DNA of 55,970 nucleotides from Bacteroidales bacterium UBA1182 (GTDB lineage: Bacteria > Bacteroidota > Bacteroidia > Bacteroidales > Bacteroidaceae). The position numbers and the translations under genes were made by a program. The stretch lies in assembly GCA_002310015.1 (NCBI GenBank), contig DBYQ01000051.1:1-55970 (forward strand), given 5' to 3'. This document shows, piece by piece, positions 45,638-52,027 of the stretch. A model generated the notes under the pieces. That model was not told the DNA's origin. It made no database searches and worked only from the letters and a program-made list of their open reading frames with translations. Each line of letters opens with the position of its first letter. Position 1 is the stretch's first letter.

Positions 45638-47034
45638 GCGTCCCAATACTTTAGGATAGGATTACGGGCAGCAGTAGTCTCATCGGGACGGGATATGGGT
45701 GTGGTGTGCGGTGCGCCGTGCAGGATATCGGGATCCTGGGCAGCCTCGGCCGCAATCTTACGCATCACCTCAATGAATCCGTCAATGGTCTCCTTTGACT
45801 CTGTCTCAGTAGGCTCAATCATGATGGCCTGATGGAACAGCAGCGGGAAATAGATGGTTGGTGCGTGGTAGCCAAAATCAAGCAGACGCTTGGCGACATC
45901 AAGTGTGGCAGCACCCTCCTTGCCTTCACGTGCGCCGTCATTGATAAGGCCGTCAAAGACGAACTCATGCTTGCAGACACTCTCAATGGGCAGTTTGTAG
46001 AGGTCCTTGAGTGACTCCTTGATATAGTTGGCACCAAGCGTAGCCAGCTTACCGCACAATTTCACGTTCTCACGGCCAAGCATCAGGATATAGGCGTACG
46101 CACGCAGAATCACGCCGAAATTGCCGTTAAAGCCCGATACATTCACACCAAGGAACGGAACCAGTTTCTCACATACGCCCACCGGACCGCTGCCGGGACC
46201 GCCGCCACCGTGAGGTGTTGAGAATGACTTGTGCAGGTTAAGGTGCATCACGTCAAATCCCATATCACCGGGACGTACCGTGCCGATGAGCGGGTTCATG
46301 TTGGCTCCGTCATAGTAGAGCAGACCGCCTGCGGCATGTACCAGTGACGCAATCTCACGGATATCCTTTTCAAAGAGTCCAAGGGTATTGGGATTGGTCA
46401 TCATTATGCCGGCAATGGTATCGTCAAGCAGAGGCTTGAGATCCTCAACATCAACCAAGCCCTGAACGTTTGACTTGACCACTACCACATCCAGACCGCA
46501 TACCGCTGCACTGGCGGGGTTGGTTCCGTGTGCGCTGTCAGGAACAATTATGCGGGTACGCTTGGTATCACCGCGTGACATATGGTACTCGCGGATTATC
46601 ATCAGGCCGGTAAGTTCACCGTGTGCACCTGCGCAGGGCTTGAAGGTAAAGTGTTTCATGCCGGTTATGGCGGCAAGGGCCTTGTCCATACCTTCATAAA
46701 CGGCATCCACTCCGGGAACATCCTTCTGCAACGGATGTATGCCGCCGAATGCAGGCATTGCGGCAATCTCCTCGTTTATCTTGGGATTGTACTTCATGGT
46801 GCAACTGCCCAGCGGATAGAATCCGGTGTCAACGCCAAAGTTCATCTGGCTCAGGTTGGTATAGTGGCGCACCACATCAGGCTCACTCACTTGAGGCAGT
46901 TCAGGAGCCTTATCTCTTCTCAAAGTTGCAGGTATGGCATCGGCGCCCTGGCACTTGGAGCATGGCTCAGGCAGGGAATAACCTCTGCGGCCGGGCTTGG
47001 ATATCTCAAATATCAGTTTGTCGTAGTACTTCAT
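45634..47034 (-). CDS. gcvPB: Glycine dehydrogenase (decarboxylating) subunit 2
   Basis: A 466-aa C-terminal half of the P protein, which decarboxylates glycine and loads the aminomethyl group on lipoyl-GcvH. It carries the PLP lysine in HLNLHKSFSTPHGGGGPGSG and the conserved GFYPLGSCTMKYNPKINEE and TNPNTLGLFEKDI. It starts 2 bp after the gcvPA stop. This is the two-subunit form of the enzyme; many Bacteroidetes have a single fused chain instead (recollection). No frameshift: both halves have proper starts and full domain lengths. Confidence 0.93.
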   Translation of the reverse strand: MKYYDKLIFEISKPGRRGYSLPEPCSKCQGADAIPATLRRDKAPELPQVSEPDVVRHYTNLSQMNFGVDTGFYPLGSCTMKYNPKINEEIAAMPAFGGIHPLQKDVPGVDAVYEGMDKALAAITGMKHFTFKPCAGAHGELTGLMIIREYHMSRGDTKRTRIIVPDSAHGTNPASAAVCGLDVVVVKSNVQGLVDVEDLKPLLDDTIAGIMMTNPNTLGLFEKDIREIASLVHAAGGLLYYDGANMNPLIGTVRPGDMGFDVMHLNLHKSFSTPHGGGGPGSGPVGVCEKLVPFLGVNVSGFNGNFGVILRAYAYILMLGRENVKLCGKLATLGANYIKESLKDLYKLPIESVCKHEFVFDGLINDGAREGKEGAATLDVAKRLLDFGYHAPTIYFPLLFHQAIMIEPTETESKETIDGFIEVMRKIAAEAAQDPDILHGAPHTTPISRPDETTAARNPILKYWDA

Positions 47035-47036
47035 AA

Positions 47037-48356
47037 TCAGAGTGCCTTTACCAATTCATCAATATCCTCATAACTGCGCTTCTCTGTTACGCAGAAACTC
47101 ACGTAACCATCATCTGTTTCCAGGGCTCCGAAGAATCCGGCATCGGCCAGTCTCTTCTGTAACTCTGCCACCGGAACGAGCGGCTTCAAAACAAACTCCT
47201 TAAGGAAAGGAGCACCGCTGAATACCTCCTGGAACTTGCCTGTTTCAAGTAGTCTAGCGTACAGATAGTGTGCACGCTGGTAGCACAGATCATTTACCTG
47301 TTTCATGCCTTCCGGGCCCATGAGTGACAGATATACCGTTACCCAGAGCGCCATGAGGCTCTCGTTTGAGCAGATGTTGCTGGTGGCTTTCTCGCGGCGT
47401 ATATGCTGCTCACGGGCCTGCAGGGTAAGCACGAATGCTCGACGGCCCTCCTTGTCACGGGTCTCACCTACTATGCGGCCTGGCAATTTGCGCATATACT
47501 CTTTGGTGCAAGCCATAAAGCCTACGTAAGGACCGCCGTAGCACAACGGGATTCCAAGCGGCTGGCCGTCACCTACTGCGATATCGGCACCCCACTCTGC
47601 CGGGGTCTTGAGTACTGCCAGGGCCGATGGGTCACAATAGACGGTCATCAGTGCCTTGTCTGCATGCAGGGCATCGGCCATTCCATCCAGATTCTCTATT
47701 ATTCCGAAACGGTTTATTGAGGGCACAATGGCTCCGGCTACATCACCTTCACTGATCAAGGCTTCTAATGACGCTTTTGAGGTCTGGCCGTTTTCTGCCT
47801 CAATCTCCTTGATTGTGATTCCTGCATACTTGGCGTATGTGGCAATCACTCCCCTTACCTGCGGCAACAGGGTGTTTGATACCAGCACTGTGTTCTTTTT
47901 CTTGGCCTGAGCTACCATCATACGCATTGACTCGGCGGCGGCTGTGGGGCCGTCATACATGGAGGCGTTGCTCACGTCCATGCCGGTCAGGGTGCAGATC
48001 ATGCTCTGGTACTCGAATATGTACCTTAGCGTGCCTTGCGATATCTCGCACTGGTAGGGGGTGTAGGCGGTTATGAATTCGCTGCGCTGGGTGATGTAGG
48101 GTATCACGGCTGGCGTATAATGATCGTATGCGCCTGCTCCGGCAAAGACCTTCAGCCTGGGGTTCTTGGATGCCAAGCCCTCAAAATAGTCGCGTACCTG
48201 CTGCTCTGTCATAGCATCGGGCAGGTCATACTCGCCCTGGTAGAGACAGTCTGCGGGGACATCGGCATACAGGTCATCAAAACTCTTCACGCCTATGCGG
48301 TCAAGCATGGCGCGGATGTCTTCATCCGTATGCGGGAAATACTGGAAACCGGCCAT
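47037..48356 (-). CDS. gcvPA: Glycine dehydrogenase (decarboxylating) subunit 1
   Basis: A 439-aa N-terminal half of the P protein. Signatures: FAGAGAYDHYTPAVIPYITQ, AYTPYQCEISQGTLRYIFEY, QSMICTLTGMDVSNASMYDG and LTLQAREQHIRREKATSNIC. It forms the active heterotetramer with GcvPB; the PLP lysine lies on the other subunit. The ATG shares one base with the gcvH stop (TAATG), and the AAGGAG just before it serves as ribosome-binding site inside the end of gcvH, indicating translational coupling. Confidence 0.93.
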   Translation of the reverse strand: MAGFQYFPHTDEDIRAMLDRIGVKSFDDLYADVPADCLYQGEYDLPDAMTEQQVRDYFEGLASKNPRLKVFAGAGAYDHYTPAVIPYITQRSEFITAYTPYQCEISQGTLRYIFEYQSMICTLTGMDVSNASMYDGPTAAAESMRMMVAQAKKKNTVLVSNTLLPQVRGVIATYAKYAGITIKEIEAENGQTSKASLEALISEGDVAGAIVPSINRFGIIENLDGMADALHADKALMTVYCDPSALAVLKTPAEWGADIAVGDGQPLGIPLCYGGPYVGFMACTKEYMRKLPGRIVGETRDKEGRRAFVLTLQAREQHIRREKATSNICSNESLMALWVTVYLSLMGPEGMKQVNDLCYQRAHYLYARLLETGKFQEVFSGAPFLKEFVLKPLVPVAELQKRLADAGFFGALETDDGYVSFCVTEKRSYEDIDELVKAL

Positions 48357-48736
48357 TACTCCTTAATGAATGCTTTGTATGCCGATGCGTCCATCAGGTC
48401 GTCAAGTTCTGATGCGTCACTCATCTGCACCTTGATGATCCAGTTCTCAAAGGCGTCATCATTGACCAGTTTGGGGTCGTCAACTACGGCCTCATTTACC
48501 TCTGTTACTGTGCCGCTTACGGGGCTGAAGAGGTCACTGGCGGCTTTTACGCTCTCCAGGGCTCCGAACTCGCCGCCCTTCTCTACCTCATCATCTACGT
48601 CGGGGCAATCTACGTAGGTTATCTCTCCCATCTCTTTTTGGGCGTAGTCTGTTACTCCGATGATGGCAATGTCACCTTCTGTCTTTACCCATTCATGGGT
48701 GTCACTGTACTTCAGGCCTTCTACAATCTTACTCAT
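48356..48736 (-). CDS. gcvH: Glycine cleavage H protein
   Basis: A 126-aa lipoyl carrier of normal length. Lys64 in FGALESVKAASDLFSPVSG is the lipoylation site. The N-terminus has LKYSDTHEWVKTEGDIAIIG and the C-terminus ENWIIKVQMSDASELDDLMD. It carries the aminomethyl intermediate between P, T and L proteins, all encoded alongside. It follows gcvT after a 197-bp gap that contains a long inverted repeat. Confidence 0.95.
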   Translation of the reverse strand: MSKIVEGLKYSDTHEWVKTEGDIAIIGVTDYAQKEMGEITYVDCPDVDDEVEKGGEFGALESVKAASDLFSPVSGTVTEVNEAVVDDPKLVNDDAFENWIIKVQMSDASELDDLMDASAYKAFIKE

Positions 48737-48771
48737 AAGCTTTATTTTCTTTAATTAATTCGTTCTTTAAC

Positions 48772-48892
48772 GCGGAAGGATTAGGGTAGATAAAACTTCG
48801 CTTCGCTCATCCCTCCCACTCCTTCGGAGCGGGCCCCTCCCGTTTACGAGGCCACGGGTGGCCACGGTTTTCCTTACCCTAATTCCTTCCGC
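48772..48892. repeat. 121-bp element with 17-18-bp terminal inverted repeats between gcvT and gcvH
   Basis: The ends GCGGAAGGATTAGGGTA (48772-48788) and TACCCTAATTCCTTCCGC (48875-48892) are reverse complements apart from one extra base. The interior is GC-rich with nested small palindromes (CTCC-TTC-GGAG, GGCCAC/GTGGCC). It has no coding capacity. It may be a MITE-like insertion or a structured RNA between two operon genes. Confidence 0.7.
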
Positions 48893-48933
48893 TTTTAACT
48901 GCGTATTTGGAAGAGAATCAGGAAAGCAAACCT

Positions 48934-50037
48934 TTATTTTTTGTATTTTGTTTCGTAGAAACGCTTCTTAATAACCTTGCCTGGGAATACTTTTTTACGG
49001 ATTCTAATCCATAATGGAGTATCTAAGGTAGAATATTTGGTTTGCACTAGGGCAAAGCAGATGCTGCGGTCTAACGAGATGCTGTGGTAGCCGGTGGTTA
49101 CTACTCCTACTTCGGTTCCATCTTCAAGTTCTACAGGGTAGCCGTGTCTTGGGATGGCTCGGTCAAAGATTTCTATTCCTACCAGTTTCTTTTCTACTCC
49201 TAACTCCTTCTGGGCTACAAGGGCTTCGCGGCCTATGAATTCCGGTTTGTCAAGCTTGCAGAAGATGCCTAAGCCGGCTTCTATGGGGGTGATTTCATCA
49301 CTCAACTCATCGCCGTACAGCGGCAGGCCGGCTTCAAAGCGCAGGGTGTCGCGGCAGCCTAAGCCGCATGGTTCCACTCCGGCTTTCAGCAGGCGGTCCC
49401 AGATTTTTATGGTGTCCTGCAGGGTGGCGTAGAGTTCAAAACCGTCTTCACCGGTGTAACCTGAGCGGCTTACTATCAGGCGGTGACCGTTGTAATCGGC
49501 ATTGCAGTACTCGTAGAAGCCTAACTTCTGGGCACAATCAAGACCTAACACGTCCAGAACTGTCTTTTCTGATTCCGGACCCTGGATGGCTATCTGGCCC
49601 CAGGCGTCTGACTGGTTGTCAATTTTGACATCATAACCGGTACTGTTCCTTAACATCCAGTCATAGTCCTTGTCTATATTGGCGGCATTCACTACCAGCA
49701 GGAAACGGTCGGGCTCGAACTCGCGGTAAACCAGCAGGTCATCAACACAGCCTCCGTTTGGATAGAGCATCATTCCGTACAGTATCTTGCCGGGCTGATA
49801 GCCGCTGATGTTGTTTGTGAAGATATGGTTTACATAGCGCTCTGCATCGGGACCGCTTATGAATATCTCACCCATGTGGGATACGTCAAACATTCCCACC
49901 CGGTTCCTTACGGCCAGATGCTCCTGGGTTATGCCGGCATACTGGATTGGCATGTCAAAACCGGCAAAAGGGCTCATCTGCGCCCCCAGAGCCACGTGGC
50001 TGCCGTGCAGACAGGTCTTCTTAATTTCTCCGTCCAT
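48934..50037 (-). CDS. gcvT: Aminomethyltransferase (glycine cleavage T protein)
   Basis: A 367-aa tetrahydrofolate-dependent T protein that releases ammonia and forms methylene-THF. Motifs: SPFAGFDMPIQYAGITQEHL, MFDVSHMGEIFISGPDAERY, YGMMLYPNGGCVDDLLVYR, and SRSGYTGEDGFELYA, with LGCRDTLRFEAGLPLYGDEL near the folate site. Length is typical. Its start overlaps the end of the lipoate ligase gene by 17 bp, so the two are coupled. Confidence 0.95.
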   Translation of the reverse strand: MDGEIKKTCLHGSHVALGAQMSPFAGFDMPIQYAGITQEHLAVRNRVGMFDVSHMGEIFISGPDAERYVNHIFTNNISGYQPGKILYGMMLYPNGGCVDDLLVYREFEPDRFLLVVNAANIDKDYDWMLRNSTGYDVKIDNQSDAWGQIAIQGPESEKTVLDVLGLDCAQKLGFYEYCNADYNGHRLIVSRSGYTGEDGFELYATLQDTIKIWDRLLKAGVEPCGLGCRDTLRFEAGLPLYGDELSDEITPIEAGLGIFCKLDKPEFIGREALVAQKELGVEKKLVGIEIFDRAIPRHGYPVELEDGTEVGVVTTGYHSISLDRSICFALVQTKYSTLDTPLWIRIRKKVFPGKVIKKRFYETKYKK

Positions 50038-50743
50038 ATTTTATAAAGTTATCATCAAGATAGGTCTTCTCTATTTCAAGCACCCCAGCCAATTGGCTGG
50101 TGCTTAACAAGAGGCTCTCATTACAGAAATAATCAACTACCCTGCTCCTCAAATCATCAAAACTGAAATCAACTCCAAATTCTTTCAGGTTAGCAACACG
50201 TTGCCTTACTGACTTGATTCCTTTGCTGTCAAGTTTCTCCTTTGATGGTGTTATGGCGCGCTCCATCTCTGTAAAATCAGTATCATACAGCATCGTGCCG
50301 TGTACTATGCAACCTGTTGACGTGGCATAGCAGGCATTGCCTGAAACCTTACGGCCACCTACCAGAACGTCATTGTGTTCAGTACGCACAGCATCCAGTC
50401 CCATACCCTTCAATGCACTGGCCAGACTTGACAGATACGTATCAAAGGCCCTGTTTACATCTGGCTCTGAGGTTATGTATGAAATCATCAGATTGCCGTC
50501 GTCTGCATAGACGCATCCGCCACCACTTTTACGGCGGTACATCTGTATGCTGTGCTCACGGCAATACTGTACATTGACCTCGGCCTCCATATCCTGGTTA
50601 CGCCCGAAAATCACCGTCGGATCCACACTCCACACAAACAGCGAGCCTGGGGCATTTATCACAGCCCACTCCTCAAGCGCCAGCCAGAACACAAGTCTGC
50701 GCCCGCAGTCACTCTCACCCTCAGGCATCCTCAACCACTTCAT
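50021..50743 (-). CDS. lplA: Lipoate-protein ligase A family protein
   Basis: A 240-aa enzyme of the biotin/lipoate ligase fold, first gene of the glycine cleavage operon. Key motifs: WSVDPTVIFGRNQDMEAEVN, MYRRKSGGGCVYADDGNLMI (RRxSGGG), and NDVLVGGRKVSGNACYATST with the lipoyl-AMP-binding lysine in GRKVSGNA. HGTMLYDTDFTEMERAI is also typical. It probably attaches lipoate to GcvH Lys64. It is shorter than E. coli LplA, lacking most of the accessory C-terminal domain, so it could need a partner or act as a transferase. Confidence 0.85.
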   Translation of the reverse strand: MKWLRMPEGESDCGRRLVFWLALEEWAVINAPGSLFVWSVDPTVIFGRNQDMEAEVNVQYCREHSIQMYRRKSGGGCVYADDGNLMISYITSEPDVNRAFDTYLSSLASALKGMGLDAVRTEHNDVLVGGRKVSGNACYATSTGCIVHGTMLYDTDFTEMERAITPSKEKLDSKGIKSVRQRVANLKEFGVDFSFDDLRSRVVDYFCNESLLLSTSQLAGVLEIEKTYLDDNFIKYGRRN

Positions 50744-50759
50744 ACAGAACTGATTTTTA

Positions 50760-50767
50760 CAAAAATA
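50760..50767 (-). promoter_or_regulatory. -7 box of the glycine cleavage operon
   Basis: Minus-strand TATTTTTG, 16 bp before the lplA ATG, giving a very short leader. No consensus -33 is visible at the right distance; the spacer is occupied by the palindrome at 50765-50794. Confidence 0.45.
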
Positions 50768-50794
50768 GCGTATTCGCCATAAGCAATACGCTAT
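50765..50794. promoter_or_regulatory. Palindrome overlapping the lplA/gcv promoter (possible operator)
   Basis: Perfect 10-bp arms ATAGCGTATT/AATACGCTAT separated by 10 bp, running from the -7 box into the -33 region. It fits a dimeric repressor or activator site controlling the operon; the regulator is unknown. Confidence 0.4.
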
Positions 50795-50832
50795 TATACC
50801 AAAAGGTTTTCAACAACTTTTCAGACACAAAA

Positions 50833-50868
50833 ATAAATGGCAGCCAACCTTACAAGACTGCCATTTAT
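50833..50868. repeat. Hairpin in the lplA-araC intergenic region
   Basis: Perfect 11-bp arms ATAAATGGCAG/CTGCCATTTAT with a 14-nt loop. The 375-bp gene-free stretch 50744-51118 holds the lplA promoter and palindrome, this hairpin, and the regulator's promoter with its direct repeats. No gene is seen there. Confidence 0.55.
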
Positions 50869-51043
50869 CCGGGGTCCATGCATTCGAGTTTAGAAAAGGT
50901 AACAAACTCTGAATACACTTAACGGACACCTTTTCATTCCAACATTGCCTTTTTACAGTCCTGAATGTCATCACGACATCGCAGAATTGCATGACAAATG
51001 TCGGACAAATAACGTTAGCAATCATAGTCAAAAAAGAAATAAA

Positions 51044-51102
51044 GTTGTCAAATTTGAAACTAACATAAGTTTTTAAAAGTATATTTGTTGTCAAATTTGA
51101 AA
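51044..51102 (+). promoter_or_regulatory. Promoter of the AraC-type gene flanked by 16-bp direct repeats
   Basis: GTTGTCAAATTTGAAA occurs exactly twice (51044-51059 and 51087-51102), 43 bp apart, about four helical turns. The first copy contains the -33 TTTG (51053-51056); the second begins at the last base of the -7 box TATATTTG (51080-51087), spacer 23 nt. This arrangement suggests autoregulation by the downstream AraC-type protein. Confidence 0.55.
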
Positions 51103-51118
51103 TTTCCCAACAAATGTC

Positions 51119-52027
51119 ATGAACAGGTTCAGCATAAAGGACATTAGCAATATGCCTCACTATGAGCCGGAGGCAATATATAAAGACCAAATAGCTGTAG
51201 TCAGCATCAGACTCTATCAGATAGAATCGGTAAGGAATCTTTTTGCAATAGACGCATTTGCAATAGGATATATTACCGCAGGGTACTGTATTTTTGAATT
51301 CAACAATGAAAAATACCGGCTTGAACCTGGAAACCTTTTTATCCTCGCCCCCACCCATACATGCCGCATGGTGGAGTGCAGTCAGGATTACCACATCCGC
51401 CTTCTGCTACTTGACTCAAACGGACATAACCTGTCTGTTCATCTGAATTATATCGTAAAATCTGAGAGATGGATTCAGACCTATTTCTATCCGGTACTCA
51501 GACTCAACGATAAGGAGGCTAAGACAATGAAGGAGTGCATAAACAGGATAGTTGAACAGATTAACCGCACTGACTGCCCCAATAAAATAGCATTCCTCAG
51601 GCTTGCCACCACATGGCATCATGTGGAGCTGGACAACATTATGCAGGTTCACCAGAAAGAGACAACAGATAACAACATACCCCTTACCAGACAGCAGACA
51701 CTTGCCAGGCAACTGTATCGCCTTATCATCAACAACTACCGTAAAGAGCATCAGGTCAAGTTCTACTCGGAGCAGATGTGTCTAACGCCACAGTACCTCA
51801 ACCAGATAACAAGTCACGTTTTCGGTAAGACCCTGAGTGCAATCATCTCTGAACTGTTGTTCTCAACGGCAAGGTCCATGATACTATCATCAGAAATGAG
51901 CATACAGGAGATTGCTGACGAACTGAACTTTCCGGATCAGGCATCATTCAGCAAATTCATAAAGAAGACTGCAGGGGTAAGTCCCAATGCCCTGCGTAAG
52001 ATGAATCCTCACAAGGAAGCTATCTGA
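51119..52027 (+). CDS. AraC family transcriptional regulator
   Basis: A 302-aa protein. The N-terminal half is a cupin-like sensing domain (FAIGYITAGYCIFEFNNEKY, LEPGNLFILAPTHTCRMVEC). The C-terminal 110 residues are the double helix-turn-helix: VKFYSEQMCLTPQYLNQITS and MSIQEIADELNFPDQASFSK, FIKKTAGVSPNALRKM. No membrane segments. It converges with the beta-barrel gene, their 3' ends overlapping by 8 bp, and its own promoter carries paired repeats. Target genes are unknown. Confidence 0.88.
   Translation: MNRFSIKDISNMPHYEPEAIYKDQIAVVSIRLYQIESVRNLFAIDAFAIGYITAGYCIFEFNNEKYRLEPGNLFILAPTHTCRMVECSQDYHIRLLLLDSNGHNLSVHLNYIVKSERWIQTYFYPVLRLNDKEAKTMKECINRIVEQINRTDCPNKIAFLRLATTWHHVELDNIMQVHQKETTDNNIPLTRQQTLARQLYRLIINNYRKEHQVKFYSEQMCLTPQYLNQITSHVFGKTLSAIISELLFSTARSMILSSEMSIQEIADELNFPDQASFSKFIKKTAGVSPNALRKMNPHKEAI

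Noticed and set aside
45634..48356. Frameshifted gcvP
   Set aside because: Both halves are full-length subunits with proper starts and the overlaps typical of the two-gene form.
48737..48933. Glycine riboswitch before gcvH
   Set aside because: CCGAAGGAG occurs by chance in the GC-rich interior, but the conserved aptamer core and tandem arrangement are absent; the gap is explained by the inverted-repeat element.
50810..51394. 194-aa minus-strand ORF upstream of and within the AraC-type gene
   Set aside because: Overlaps the regulator's promoter, operators and coding region; no family features.
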